A DNA stretch of 64,000 nt from Athripsodes cinereus (Eukaryota > Arthropoda > Insecta > Trichoptera > Leptoceridae). Below are positions 1 through 12,531 of the stretch, piece by piece. Within the stretch, counting starts at the first letter, position 1, and every line of letters begins with the position of its first letter. The DNA lies in assembly GCA_947579605.1 (NCBI GenBank), contig OX388306.1:5332001-5396000 (forward strand). Direction: 5' to 3'. A model generated the notes under the pieces. That model did not search any database, was not told where the DNA came from, and saw only the letters and a program-made list of their open reading frames with translations. Both the position numbers and the translations under genes were made by a program.

Positions 1-52
1 TTTCAGCTATGATACATGGTATCTTTCTCTTGTCTTTTTCCTCGTCTCGTAG

Positions 53-116
53 GATGGTGGCAGCAGATGCTCCTCTGGATAGTGTCTCTCCATTTGTGTT
101 TGTCCTTTTGTCCTGA
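53..116 (+). other. Candidate 3' terminal exon of a host gene (partial)
   Basis: A pyrimidine-rich stretch (about 22-50) ends in TAG at 50-52, a plausible 3' splice site. One frame after it reads from an ATG at 54 to TGA at 114-116 and ends in a short hydrophobic tail (SPFVFVLLS). Another frame stays open to 207. An AATAAA lies at about 349-354. No protein family is recognised, and the upstream exons lie outside the window. It could equally be a chance acceptor in non-coding DNA. Confidence 0.2.
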
Positions 117-1538
117 GCCGTGCATAGAGCGTCCCGAGAAAAAGATCCTGTTGTCTTCTGGATTATATCGCTCCACCTTAGTTGGCGTATTTGAAATATT
201 AAATTAATGTTTGTTATAGTTTTTGTTTCTTTTACAAAGATGTGATAAGAAACCCTAAGAATCAGGTGAAACCGTGCCCATATTTTATGATGAGAATTTT
301 GGTTTATTATGTACGATTATCATGTTAGTACAATATTATATTGTCATAAAATAAACATTATGACGAATGATACAGACAACCTCGCCTAGTCACTGCGGGT
401 TTTTTTCGCATTAAAGTAGGTTATGTATCGAAACAAAATACATTTTCATTTTTACAATCACGTTTTATTTCTGTAAGCATTTTGCAAGGACGTTGTTTAT
501 AGATATTTTTTAACGGGATAATTATTTTTGAATACTTTATGGAGTGGTCAACAGATGTCTAAAGTTTAATAAGGTTGTTGGATTGTTACATCGTTAAATC
601 ATTATATTCAGCTGTTATCGACTGCTAATTAATCGTCTTTCTTTCTTTTCATTTGTTCGACTACACATCCTTATAAAAACACAGTTTTACAAAATAATAT
701 AAAATGCAAAATAGGTATTGAGATGATTTGCGGAGGCGAGATTATTAATAAATGTAGTTTTTTATTATTATTCTATTAATAAAAAACAAACAAACAGCTT
801 TGACATATATAGTATAACTTAAATATTGCATGGTTCATAAGCCAGTCAAGTTTGTTAAATTATTTTACTTAATATTTTTAACACCATGTTTTTTTCTACT
901 TCTTCAATGTGATCATGTCTAATGTTTTGGATGATGTGTGCTTGCTGATCTAATGATATGAAGCCATAAAACTACCCCTAAGGCATTTGATATCACGAAT
1001 TCATCGATAATGCTCGTCACCCTTTTGAATTTCTTATTTTTTTTCAGTAAGACAAGGTTGTTTATCTATTATGTAAGATATTTTGAAACTGCGGTCTAAG
1101 ACGCAGGCAATCAATTGGATGTCAACCTTGGCTCGTTAGCTCGATAGAAATTCAGCGGGATAACCTGCAATAAATAACTCTTTTTTTACTATTCATCACA
1201 AATTGAGAAGCACTATAGTTGGTTGATTGAGAGGTAGTTAGCTAGATAAATATGTGATAATATTTTATATTTTGAGCATTGCAGCCTTATGTCGGGGGTT
1301 GGTAGTTTGCCAAGACCTTCAGTGGAATGGTGTCGAGGCGCCCTTCGCTGTCTCACTGACCTACTAAATAAAGTAGTAAATATGTCTATTTGTATTTATA
1401 TAATTAACATACATTGTATTAATCTTATAAAAATGTTAGGTACGTTAATCATGAACAGTTCTCGTATAACAAATACATACTTACACAGTTACAATTATGA
1501 AATATGTACTGATAGTGTAAAGTATTTATGTATATATT
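117..1538. other. AT-rich non-coding DNA
   Basis: No coding sequence, RNA gene or named repeat is recognised. It contains an AATAAA at about 349-354, which could serve the candidate exon just upstream, and many homopolymer runs. Confidence 0.5.
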
Positions 1539-1655
1539 GTATCCTGAATGTCTTAATTTTATATTGGCACGAAGAGGATAGCTTGCTTGTTTATTGCATG
1601 CGGCTGATTTGCTGGTTACCCCACTTGTGGGTTGTGCCGTGATTGGATAGCAGTG
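1539..1655 (+). repeat. Unclassified interspersed repeat 'R230', 3' part
   Basis: This is one of about a dozen related copies in the window. It carries the family's 3' half: ATCCTGAATGTCTTA, a GGCAC..GAGGA block, a GCATG..GGCTG block, CCCCACTTGTGGG (a short palindrome) and GCCGTGATTGGATAG. The 5' half seen in longer copies (12974, 41285) is missing. There is no coding capacity and no A tail. Family type is unknown; a SINE or a non-autonomous DNA element are both possible. Confidence 0.65.
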
Positions 1656-1902
1656 TATTGTTAGAAATAAATTAAACTTTTGTATAGTACATCCACGATG
1701 ATTTAATTGATCGCGAGCCGGGTTTCATGAGTTTCCGATCTCATCATCAGGCTAACGTAAAGTGAATTTATCATTACGTTACAAAAGTGTTTTTTCTTTT
1801 TCTAATAATTTACACCAACTTATACCAAGTATCGTCGGTCAAAATTGACTTGAATAAATATAAAAATTATGCTATACCTACGATAATAGTAGTATAGTAT
1901 AA

Positions 1903-1991
1903 GAGTTCGTCGGTAGCCTGGGGGTAGAGTCTCGGCCTTCAGAACAAGGGGTCCGTGGTTCAATCCCAGGTGCCGCCAAAAAAAAAAATAA
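1903..1991 (+). mobile_element. tRNA-derived SINE, short copy
   Basis: It starts at GAGTTCGTCGGTAGC like the other copies. The tRNA-like head has an A-box-like GTAGCCTGGGGGTAGAG and a B-box-like GGTTCAATCCC. It runs straight from the head into an A-rich tail (about 1977-1989), with no body segment. Compare the full copies at 3474, 21469 and 51401. It is either an internally truncated copy or a head-only subfamily. Confidence 0.85.
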
Positions 1992-3473
1992 GAAGGCTTT
2001 ATTTACCACAAAATTATAACAGTTCCATGAAGAAGTATAAAACAGTTTACCAACAATGAGCAGTCAAAGGACTATTGAATTTTATTTGTTCATTATGAGT
2101 TTAATTTGATTTGTAGGAAATTAATTTTAGCAAAGCGATGTGTAAATTACACAACTCCGTACGAACAATATGTAACTTTCACAACATTGAGTATTTTTGT
2201 TTGAATATAAACTGCGTTAATAATTATATTAAAGAGTTTTTTTAGTTTGTTGAATTATTTATTGTTTATTTATGAATTGTTTATTCATGCGATCACAGAT
2301 TCCTTTATATCCACAGTAATAATCTTGTAACAATTTTAATAATAATAGGTAATAATAATTTGTGGAAAATGCCAGTAAAAAATTGTAAACTGATAAAAAG
2401 AATTCAGAAAAACTTTGATTCAAACTTTTTTTAGACGAAATAACATACTTGTGCTTTTTGCTTGTTGTTTTTGGTTTTTATTTTGTCAAATTATTTAAAA
2501 AAAATAATACCGCTATTGCATTAGGTAAACGGATGTTTGATATATTATCGACATTCGATCTTTCCCCAAAAGAACACACTTGGCACTTCGAAGATGGGAA
2601 AAACATTCCACGTTATAAATTACAACCATCACTCACGTTTCTTATGTAAGGCATCTGTAGTGACCAATGACTATCTCCTCTTTACGATTTCCCTTCTTGG
2701 AAACCGGATCCGTTTCCATTATTACTACTATTATAACTCAACAACCGCACATATGGTGCACTTTATCGGGTATCTTCTTCGCCCTGTGTAAAAAACTACA
2801 TGCCATCAATGTATTATTGGGTGCACCGTATTAGTACCAAACAGCATCATTCACTCACTACTACTCACTGTCACGATAAATGGACATGCTGTGATTGATA
2901 GTCTCTTACGACAACCGTCTCCATATCACTTTCAGATTCCGTTATGTTGTGGTATTAGTACTGTATCATGAAGTTGAAATATCTATGGATTTGGATATCT
3001 CAATAACGTTGGTGTTTTTTGGGAGTACCTACCTGAATTTTGTTTATTACGCTTCTGTATTTTTATCTCGTTCTTGTTCTTGCTATTTGTTTTGTACTGA
3101 TCTATGATATTTTATTGATAGTAAGTTATTTATTTATTTACACTCACATCACGTATGAAAATATTCATTAAATCCAAAATGAGTTTTGGGTTTAAGAAAT
3201 GCTTTTTTAATTGTAGGATATTGAAATCTGAACACTAGAGAAATTGCGGTCGTTGAAAAGTTGCTTGTCTAAAGTGCATAATACTCTGACTACTCCAGGT
3301 CTATTGGGTCTGGACGTTGCGACCATTTCTATTTATTTTTTCAGATAATATCTTTAAAATCAAATTCAGTTTAATTTTTTTGAAACGCGCTGACAAATCT
3401 GTTCTTTATGGATTTGGCGCGAATGTAATGTTATTTTTCTTAATAAAAAAAAACGGTTGTTTTGTGATCCAAA
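1992..3473. other. AT-rich DNA, nothing recognised
   Basis: Both strands were read. Short open frames around 2449-3107 have no recognisable domain and are composed of low-complexity AT-rich codons. No repeat shared with the rest of the window was noticed. Confidence 0.5.
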
Positions 3474-3642
3474 GAGTTCGTCGGTAGCCTGGAGGTAGAG
3501 TCTCGGCCTCTTGAACAAGGGGTCCGCGGTTCGATCCCAGGTGCCGGCAAACTCCCCTTTCACGACACAAGCTTTTAGCTTACTGTGGAAGGTGTATAAA
3601 GTTGTATTTGGTTTACAAAACCCAGATATAAAAAAAAAAAAA
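3474..3642 (+). mobile_element. tRNA-derived SINE, full-length copy
   Basis: A tRNA-like head of about 73 bp has an A-box-like GTAGCCTGGAGGTAGAG and a perfect B-box GGTTCGATCCC. A body of about 85 bp follows (CCCCTTTCACGACACAAGC ... GTGGAAGGTGTATAAAG ... CAAAACCCAGATAT) and then a run of A. The boxes suit an internal RNA polymerase III promoter. Amplification presumably depends on a partner LINE. Copies at 21469 and 51401 share the same ends. Confidence 0.9.
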
Positions 3643-4640
3643 GAGAAAATTCATACAATTTAATGTAATGTTTTCAACTACATTATGGTTGTATGTTATG
3701 CTCTACCATTTAACATTTTCGTCTGTATTTGTCGGTTTCATATTATGTTTTCCAAGTATTATAGCTGGAAATCCTCCCTTGATGTTGTGTACGATGCTTT
3801 TATCTACATTCTTGAATATTTATACAGATTATGATATCTTTATGCATGCATTATGAGATTTATTCCATAAATAATACATAAAAGGGATAGTAATAATAAT
3901 GGAATGCATATGGGGCTGAGCCTAGAAGACATAATATTAACCATACGTAGATAACTACGTCTGGTAAAGGGGGTTTCTTTCTATCCTTTTACATTTTCGT
4001 ATCATCCGCATGTACAATACTTAATTCACTTGATGTTGCGATGCACCGCGCCGACTACAGTCTTTTGCGGAAGATATTTCAAAGCTTCAGATAAAATGGG
4101 GTTTTATATTATTGCTTACTACCAGATTCAAACTCCGCTTCGCTCTAGGAATAGTAATCGAAATGACAACATACATTAGGTAGGTAGCATAAGTTACCCT
4201 GCCGAAATTGGAGATTTTTTTATTAAAAAGTAGCTGACGCTTGCTGTAATTATTTAAGATAGTTCTATCATGTTTGAATGTAAAATATTTTCGATTTGTT
4301 ATTATATAGAAGAAAGTCGTGTTGGTTAGACCATTTATAACTCAAGAATGGCTTTAACGATTTGAATGATCTCTGATTTGTTGGATTCTTCTCCGCCGCG
4401 AATAGCCGATTAGCTATTAAAATATCTTACAAATTCACGGGAAGAAAAATTACGAAAAAAATTATTTACGCCATACATTTTTAATTTCAATAAAAAAAAA
4501 CAATATGGAGAATTATACAAAATCAAACATCTGTGGTTCTGAAATATTAATTTTGAAAAAATCATGGATAAAATTTTGTATAAATTTAAAATGAATAGAT
4601 ATCTACCTATAAAAATAAATTTGTACCTACGTAAAGCAGA
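3643..4640. other. AT-rich DNA, nothing recognised
   Basis: No coding or RNA signal is seen. A small palindromic patch occurs near 3951 (TACGTAGATAACTACGT). Confidence 0.45.
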
Positions 4641-4868
4641 TAATTTAAAAACAAATCTAAGTTAAGTATAATTGTTCAACATAAATGAATTTTATTTTTT
4701 TATACTATACCTACGATGACACACTTGGACAATTACGGGAGTTTGTAAAGAAATTAAAAATATTTATCATTGTTTGTAGATAGAGAGTAAATGTTCATTT
4801 TCTTTTACTAAAAAAATATCGGCATTCATTGATTGTTAGGCGGTACGAAGTTCGCTAGGTCAGCTAGT
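4641..4868 (-). repeat. Widespread insect dispersed repeat (CTAGCTGACC type), degraded
   Basis: On the minus strand it begins CTAGCTGACCTAGCGAAC and continues TTCGTACCGCCTAACA, close to the 5' end of a non-coding repeat I have seen in many insect genomes. The 3' half is strongly diverged, so the inner boundary is approximate. A better-preserved copy is at 55341 (+). Confidence 0.5.
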
Positions 4869-6303
4869 TGTGGATTAAAATAACAGTATTTTGACAAAAC
4901 ATGGTGATTTTATAATAGGTAAGTTCATTATTCTTAAAAAGCTGTTATACCTTTGATGATGATTTTGGATGTTTTTTTAAACAGATACCTACAACTTTTG
5001 CTTGTTACAAGAAAGGTTTTGTTTCCTTGTTACGTGTCTGGCAGATGTGTCTTAAGCGAATGTTTTAAAACTCTTTCGTCGTCATATTGTAGTTCGTATC
5101 GCTTCCATCATTGCTGAGGCAAAGGTAGATTTAATTTAGTCTCTGCATCTCGAATGAAATCATCCTCTTTATCTAGCGTGAATACAGACAGATACATCTA
5201 CGTGTGAATGGACTTATACATTTTCAAGCTTTCGTCTTCTTTGGACGTCGTGACGACAGTGAGTCAGCTTTTTATCTTTTACATCACATCTCAGTTACTC
5301 ATATTTACGTCTTTTCAGACTTCTTTCCTCTTGGGATCCATCTCTCCCGCAGATCATTCTTTAAATACGTGAGTTAATCAATCATTCTTCCCACTCGATA
5401 AAAAATATATATGAAAAGAGTGTATTTTAAGTTTTTGTTGACGTTTTGTCGTTGAGTTTTTACTGTAATGGATGACTAATGTAAGTAAATTAAGGGGAAT
5501 TAACCAATATTGGGGATTTTCCAAACGATTTAGCGCGTTAGTGTCATTATAATAGAATTCACGTCTTGTCAAATAATTTTATTGTGAGTAGGTATGTAAT
5601 ATTCGTGATAATTATATTCAAGAGATTTAATACTGGGTATATCATAAACTTTTCTTTGTTAAAATTAATGAAATGTAATAATTCATATTATTTATTTGTG
5701 AACCCCAAACATTTTGCCTCATTAGTCTAGGCTCTAGGCAAAGGATCATCCTATTTTAAATAATTTGTAATTAAGGTTTCTGTAATCTTAGGATTATTTT
5801 ATTAAGAATGGAGATAATATTTGTAAAAATAAGTTTAAATTAAACCAAATCAATGTTTAAAATCGCTCCGTAAAATTTAGCTGATAGAAAAAGTAGTATG
5901 GACTATTTAAATGCCTCAAGTGAAATAAAAGTTTAAGTAATAAGAGTTTCAGGTGGCTGAAGAAAATAAAAGAGATACATGAAAGTATATTTCTGATGGA
6001 GTGAATACAGATGAACGACTTTCCTGACTGGGTCGTGAGAATTTGCAATGATAGTTGGCAAAACAGAGAGCACTGGGGGGCTAAAAAGGCCAATTTATAT
6101 GAATTATAATAGGATCATATTAGGAATTGTAAAACGATTTAACGGCAACATTTCACCAAATGTGAATTGTAGATGAATTGTGGCCATTTTAGGCCCCTTG
6201 ATATTTCATCCACATGTTAACGTCGACCTAGACGACATTATTTTTTAATATGCCATTCTTATGATACACACACACTGATGGTATATAAAAACTGTACAGT
6301 ATA
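4869..6303. other. AT-rich DNA, nothing recognised
   Basis: Short open frames at 5378-5572 and 5857-6093 (minus) have no domain or codon signal that supports them. No shared repeat was found. Confidence 0.45.
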
Positions 6304-6657
6304 CCATACAAACTTACACCCACAAAATCTGAAAACCTTAGGACCTACATGTAGGTACCGTAGAAACGGGTATTTGTTCAAAAGTGATTGTTGCGCTGTT
6401 AGCCCACTGGCTTCACCATTTATGGGAAATGCCATGATGGTAAGGATGGATGGATGGGCGATTGTAACGCATGGCGAGCTCCATACAAACTTACACCCAC
6501 AAAATCTGAAAACCTTAGGACCTACATGTAGGTACCGTAGAAACGGGTATTTGTTCAAAAGTGATTGTTGCGCTGTTAGCCCACTGGCTTCACCATTTAT
6601 GGGAAATGCCATGATGGTTAGAATGGATGGATGGGCGATTGTAACGCATGGCGAGCT
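6304..6657. repeat. 177-bp tandem duplication (two units)
   Basis: Unit 1 is 6304-6480 and unit 2 is 6481-6657. The two differ at about two positions (GGTAAGGATGG versus GGTTAGAATGG). Because 177 is a multiple of three, open frames run through both units on both strands, but the translations look non-coding. The segment GGGAAATGCCATGATGG resembles the 3' end of the R230 repeat, so the unit may derive from it. Confidence 0.95.
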
Positions 6658-9600
6658 CTACAGAACGCCTTGCCACAATTGGAGTGATAAAAGATGATTG
6701 GAAATGTAGAGACGTGGAAAAACAAATTTAATTATAAAAAATGTAAATGTCTATTTCGATTGTTGAAGTGAATGTAGCCCCTTGAAATAAAAGTGTTACT
6801 TTATTTTCCTGGTTAACAATTAATTTGAACGGCGTGATTCATGGTTCTTAAATTGATATTATGACAAGCACGTAATATATATTTTCAGAGCTTTCGGTAA
6901 ATTTATCATGATCGTTTGTTTTGAATAAAAAAAACTACTCGAATATTATTGTTACTTTCTGTAGATGAAAACAACAATGAATCTTCTTTTTATAATTTAT
7001 TTTGAGAAATTCTACTCTTTTTTAAAAATAATGTTAAAACCCAATACTGAAATCTTTGTATGATTACAGAGAATTCAATTTCTTTATGATAATTTATGTG
7101 ACTTACTATTTTCCGTGTTCTGTCTAAATCTTTCCACTTCCAAAGACATTGTCCTGTTAATTCCTTACTCAACAAACACTTCATCTGGACAAACAACAAA
7201 CAAAAAATTTATAATCCACTGATCAAAGAAACGCTGTAAACTGGAGAACAGTATCCTTCTCTGGCGGCATCTTGTGAGGCAGAAAATCAACCAAATACTG
7301 TCAATAGCTTCGAATACAATCATAAAGATGGTTGCTGTTTGTTGACATATATGCTCAACGAACGTCGATCATAATGGTTTGAAACAGGTTTGAAATTGCT
7401 GGGATTGGTGAACGTACTATAAGTAAAGTGCATCTAAACCAGCCCAAGCCGAATTGTTAGCATTAGAACACCAGGTGTAATAAAATCAGTAAAATACAAA
7501 GACTACGTTTTTCGTTTTGTTATTTGCCAAATTCAGGTTTTCAGGGCCGCAACTATTCCACTCGTGGAAAACGCTTAATATTTTTTTAATGACCTTTTGT
7601 AATGATTTGTTTGAAATTCTTTTAGGAAATCCAACATCTTACATTTTGTACGAGTCATTTAGTATGTAGGGGATGGTGAAAATTTTGTGTTGTATTGTGT
7701 TTAACGTATAGTTTTGTACATTATTAAAATAAAGTAAAATTTTCTCAATTTCCTACCCAATACAAACTAAAAACATCAATCATTCATGAAGCGTAGGTAT
7801 ATTTTATAATCTGTCAGCTATGTTTGAAACATCAAATATTGCGTATGTATTCAAAGTTGTTCAGGATAACGTGTTAGTCGAAAACAGTACTGATACTCGA
7901 ATGATAAATCAGATCGAATCTTCTTGTAATTATTTTTTTTTCTTTGAAAACGTCCCCATGTATTAAATGTATCTGTTTTATCGTCCGGGTATTTTGTTAA
8001 CTTTTACTTGTTCCCCACTTTTTCTATACTTGGACTCAATATAATAGTTTTTATTTTGTCGTGTACCTATAATGGTCAATATCATTTTTGAAATTTTCAA
8101 ATAGCAACTTCTATGGTCAGATTGCACTAAAAACAGTGTAGGTAGGTACAGCAGGGGATAATTTTAGCCATACATAAAACGGGACAAACTTTGATCTCTG
8201 CTTTTGGCGTGACAGTTGTTATAACATCAGTTTATTTATTGTGAGTATGTGTGCTTGAATGCTGAAATTACGTATCTGAAAGTATGTTTTGTATTTATTT
8301 AGTGTATGTATTGCGGTCATTAGTTTCTAAACTTGTAATATGTAAATCTGACGACGTTGTTTGAAACATATGTACTTATGTAAATACTGTCTTGTTACTC
8401 TTTTAGATTATCCGGTGATGGTATTGTTTATGCAATGCAAAGTGCACATCAGTTGGAGTGCTTATATTAGGATTAGTCCACAGCCCCTTGACGCGGCGTC
8501 TGAATTGATTTATTGCCTCCCATCAGTGGCAAGAGTGGTAGTGCTGGTATTGTTAGATATATTAATGTAGGTATTATGTTCTCGTTAAGCCTTTGTCGTT
8601 AGTTGCTATTCGAGTGGCCACTTCCGATGATGGCTGCAGAATGCATAGATTCAAATCTACTATTGTCTGGCTTATTTGACTAGTCGAGATAATACCTCTT
8701 TTTGTAAATATCCCAAGATAATAATCCTATAATATCCTTAAATAATTTCCTAAGATATTTGCAAAACTCTGGCTTGATGGCAGAACTATTCAGTATATAC
8801 TTACCAGATTTAATGCTGGATTAGATACATTTGTAATTGAAATAGTTAATGTTATTTTTGGATTAAAAAATAATGTTTGTGCTGTCTCAATTCAAAACAA
8901 AATCATTCATTATCAAGTTTACGTGTGTCGTTTTGAAATATTATCTGCAATTCATAAATTGAACGCAACGTGAGTGCCATATGCTATGCACTTGCATTTC
9001 AGTTTGTGTAATCTTTTTGGCGTAGTTTTATTTTAATTTTCGTGTAGCTTATCAAAAATTAGTAAAAGCACAGCATTAACTTTTCAAAGTCGAGGTAGGC
9101 TGATTGCACAACTCCACTGTCAGACTGTTCTATTTAATATCTAGTCATGCAAGTAATAAAAAGCGTAGCGTTTTACCAAAAGCCTAGATCTTTTGCAATG
9201 AAAAGATTTATCTAATTGGTATTCATACTATAACAGAGACAAACTAACGCAGAAACTTGTAGACCGTAGACTCTGGTGAGACGTGCATTGTTCTCCTCAG
9301 GGGGCAATGATTGATATCGCTCACATTAATTATCCATTACTGTAGATACCTTTCGTAGGTATTACTATTATTACTACGAGATAGATACAAACCCCTTCGC
9401 TTTGGGTTCATAGTAATATTATGTTGGAACGTAATTTCGCAGTGTAAAAAATCCTTACTACTTTACATAAAATATTCTCATTCTGAATATCCACCCTTTT
9501 GATTTGATTAATGATAGCGAGGACGTTCGCCATTTTTTAAATTGTTAAATTTTACGGACATTTTGTTTTATCTATTCCACCATTCCATCACTGTATCCTC

Positions 9601-9691
9601 CAATTTTTATGCTTACTAAGTTGCAGGGGAGAAGTAATGTAATAAATCCGTCACTGTTATTCTATATTTTTGTTAAATAATGATTTTATTG
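6658..9691. other. AT-rich DNA, nothing recognised
   Basis: Minus-strand frame 6990-7199 and plus-strand frame 8361-8570 look like chance frames. A short segment near 8450-8540 may be an old repeat but could not be classified. Confidence 0.4.
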
Positions 9692-9777
9692 ATGATCTAG
9701 AGTTTGTGTGTTCACATTGTGAAAAGACATTTTAAACATATTTGTTATCAATAAAACACTGTTTTACTTTTCACTAT
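9692..9777 (-). mobile_element. Penelope-like 3' end, 5'-truncated, no foldback
   Basis: About 86 bp match the segment starting at 60542 with only a few differences (TGATCTAGAGTTTGTGTGTT, then TTCACATTGTGAA, then AAACACTGTTTTAC). In the minus-strand sense the element's 3' terminus is at 9692. Unlike 60539-60700 and 26361-26879, no inverted copy follows. Assignment to Penelope-like elements is inferred from the relative at 26361. Confidence 0.6.
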
Positions 9778-9887
9778 TATTGTTCAGCTTACGTTTTCAA
9801 AAAAATATTAATAATAATAAGAGAATCAAATTTCAAATATTTACAAAAATACTCTTAATTTCACTGTGATACTTTCTTACTTCTAGC

Positions 9888-10075
9888 CTTCTTCTCTCCA
9901 CTGTTGGATATAGGACTCTTCAAAACTTTTCCACACTTTTCGATCTCGTGCAACACGACACTACTGTTTTCCCATCACCTGCACAATATCGTCAACCCAT
10001 CGTTTTTGGGGTCTTCCAACATTTCTTTTGTCTTCCGACGGCCTCCATTCAAGAATTCTGAAAATCCACCTGCCG
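9888..10075 (-). pseudogene. RTE/jockey-type non-LTR retrotransposon C-terminal relic
   Basis: Minus-strand translation shows the family's C-terminal signature in order: ILEWRP, GRPQKRWVDDI, a short linker with one stop codon, then ARDRKVWKSFEESYIQQW and the end of the protein. The RT domain, which should lie upstream at higher coordinates, is absent. The internal stop and missing RT make it a dead 5'-truncated copy. The fragment at 60976 carries a slightly more N-terminal part of what is probably the same family. Confidence 0.85.
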
Positions 10076-10451
10076 TCCTCTCGCCTTGCCACTGTGATAT
10101 TGTATTGAATATTAATGCACAAACGTTAAATTTCATTACATTTATAATACTTATCTACTTTCTATGGTAAACAGCTCTTGCAGAACTTTAACCTCCGATA
10201 TTAAAGATCTTCAAGCCTTCAAATCTGGTTCAGTGGATTGACATCCGTTCTAAGCTTTGATATTGCTCTTTCAGATTACCTATCACTTACCTATACCATC
10301 TCGACTTCTCTTACAAGGAAGGTAGCTAGCGAATCCATCACATGTAATAAGCATAAATGTTGTTCCCTCTGTGCCATAAAAATGTGATCAATATAATAGG
10401 TATTTGGTGTTTTTTTATAGTCATTGAATAAAATGTATATCAATAAAGAGG

Positions 10452-10560
10452 TGGTCTTAGTCTGATGGTAGAGTCTCGGACTCTTAATCGGAAGTCCTTG
10501 ATTTGATTTGATGCAAACTTACTCCACCTCCACGACTATACTGCTTACTGTAAGGGTACT
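10452..10560 (+). mobile_element. tRNA-derived SINE, second subfamily, degraded
   Basis: The head reads GGTGGTCTTAGTCTGATGGT, then AGAGTCTCGGACTC, resembling the tRNA-like head of the main SINE family. The B-box region is decayed (TTGATTTGATTTGATGC). The body CAAACTTACTCCACC..CACGAC..GCTTACTG parallels that of 3474. The minus-strand copy at 17801 looks like the same subfamily. Confidence 0.6.
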
Positions 10561-10569
10561 GTTTCTAAT

Positions 10570-10715
10570 TTACGCGAATGGGAATGGATTGATTCACGGA
10601 CGTGCACATGTGGAGTGACACGAACTATCGACCATCTGATAAACGAGAGTCATTCCAACGAGAATTTCAGGGCTTACACGCTCTTGCGGACGACGCGATC
10701 CAGTGCTACGAATTT
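10570..10715 (+). pseudogene. Non-LTR retrotransposon C-terminal zinc-knuckle-like relic
   Basis: One + frame reads EWIDSRTCTCG followed by TRTIDHLINESH, matching the C-x-C-G...H-L pattern near the C-terminus of many R1/I/jockey-type retrotransposon proteins. No RT or RNase H domain flanks it. It is a short, 5'-truncated relic lying just after a SINE. Confidence 0.55.
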
Positions 10716-11534
10716 TTTAATCATGTTTTTCCTTTTTTAAGTACATAAAATAAATACCTTATTTTATTTTTAAGTAATTGTTTGTAAGTAGGTACCTACC
10801 TACTTTAATTAAATATGAAATGTTTATTTTTTTATTTTGTATTGTTTTTTTGTAAACGACAATTTAGTCGTTTATTAATAATTAAATAATTTTGGGTTGA
10901 AAATGAATAATTTAGAATACATATTAACTTCCAATATTCATGATTTGTACTTCCATATCTGAAACATTCCCCAACATTTTCTATCAAACAAAACCACACC
11001 ATTACTGCTATTAGTTAGCTCATTGTATTATATTATTACCAACATTTCTGATTGAATTGCTTACTTACTATGTTCACAGCATATTATCTACCATGATAGT
11101 ATCTGTTTGAGGTTACTTTGTATTGATTACTCCTGTCTATTAGAACTGTTGACAGCACCAGTGCTACATATATTATATGTATATTATGATGTGTATCAAC
11201 ATTCCTCATGCTTTGCTGTCACCAACATTCACGTGACGTTCTATGTATTACTGTAATAATATTATGACTGGTAATTCTCATGTTGGTAATTAATTATGTT
11301 TGCTTGTGTATCCATGTGTAACTAGTTCTCAAATACGTTAACACCGAAATATTTATAATGGTCGTATTCGCTTGTACTCTTTCATCCTATTTTTTTTTTA
11401 TTATGGATAAAAAGATCGGATTTGTGATGACTCCAAAAACATCTCTCGCACCTTCACGCTAGGCAATAGCTTGTATTGTAAAGATGATGAAGTTGGCTGT
11501 AACGGGATTCGTATCAAAGAAAATTTAACTATAT

Positions 11535-12022
11535 TTATTATTATTATTATTATTTGGATGATTTGTAAAGCGCCGTTTTGTGAAAAAAAATCCACCTCAA
11601 GGGCGCTCTTTACTAACTAAGGTTGTGCTTGGATTATTCCGTGAGATTTCTTGAATAGATAAGTCTTCAGTTGGTTCTTGAAACGAGATATGTCCTGCGT
11701 TTCTCTGATCATTTGTGGAAGCCTGTTCCAGACTACAGGTGCCGATATTGCAAAAGCACGCTCCACGTACACTGGTTTCGATACAGTACTGGTCACCTCC
11801 AATTTAGTTGTAATATCTTGACAAGACCTAAGTGTTGTCTGTCTATGACTTAACGCCTGTCTACCACAGAGTTCCATGATATATTCTGTGGCCATAGCAT
11901 GAAGTGCCTTAAATACTGTCAAACACACTTTAAATTCAACTCTCTCCGGACATCTGAGCCAGTGAAGAGATTGAAGGGTGGCAGATATGTGTGCAGAGCG
12001 ATTTAGTTGGTAAATGAAACGT
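11535..12022 (-). pseudogene. LINE 3' end, copy 1 (near-identical to 49534-50757)
   Basis: About 488 bp match 49534-50020 with roughly five substitutions seen by eye. The minus-strand frame 11928-11617 encodes the last ~100 residues of the LINE ORF, including FAISAPVVWNRLPQMIRE and KNQLKTYLFKK. The 3' UTR follows (AAACGGCGCTTTACAAATC) and then an (AAT)n tail. The match to the second copy stops at 12022, so RT and endonuclease domains are missing. This is a classic 5'-truncated insertion, and its youth suggests the family was active recently. Confidence 0.95.
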
Positions 12023-12023
12023 T

Positions 12024-12135
12024 AATACAATTATAAATTCAGTTTTTAATTTAACTCCCAGTTTATTAAAGTGACTCGGGTTTCGACATTCGATGTATTT
12101 GGCTGACAACTTAGTTTTTTTTAATGAATTTCTGA
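12024..12135 (-). mobile_element. Penelope-like 3' end, second family (PLE-B), relic
   Basis: Minus-strand sequence has a CATCGAATGTCGAAACC block, GAGTCACTTTAATAAACT, then TTAAATTAAAAACTGAATTT. This aligns with 43838-43920 on the same strand. The 'GAAACCCG...AATAAA' arrangement after an ATCGAA block recalls Penelope-like 3' ends. Coding parts are absent. A further degraded piece (GGTGACCTAGGTC) lies at about 12355-12410. Confidence 0.45.
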
Positions 12136-12531
12136 CACAGTTGGATGTCGATGGTTTAAAGAGTACTCTTAACCAATTCTTAAGTCGATTCATAAGCGTC
12201 GAAACTCTGTGTCGTGTACTCTTAAGGGATGTTTATATGTCTATCATATACAACATACCTACCTAGCAAATATTTAATTAAATGGGCTGACTATCGGTGA
12301 GTAGAATTAACTGGAATGATTAATCTAGAGTGGTTCAAAATCAAAAATATGTCTGACAACTTAGTTTGAAAAAAGTTTTATTGCGGTGACCTAGGTCTTT
12401 GTCAAACATTTTTTTTTATTGTATTAATATGTAGATTCGGACTTTAACAAAATAAATACCCATAAAGTAATATAAATTAGAATATTTTTTATTGAAAGAT
12501 TATTCATAGTTCTACATTTTGTTTCATCGTT

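Noticed and set aside
3474..3550. Possible functional tRNA gene
   Set aside because: A and B boxes are present, but no convincing acceptor or anticodon pairing, and the sequence continues into a SINE body and A tail and is multicopy.
6259..6697. Open frames on both strands with an internal repeat, as if a two-repeat protein
   Set aside because: The repeat is the 177-bp tandem DNA duplication; both strands are open only because its length is a multiple of three. No domain on either strand.
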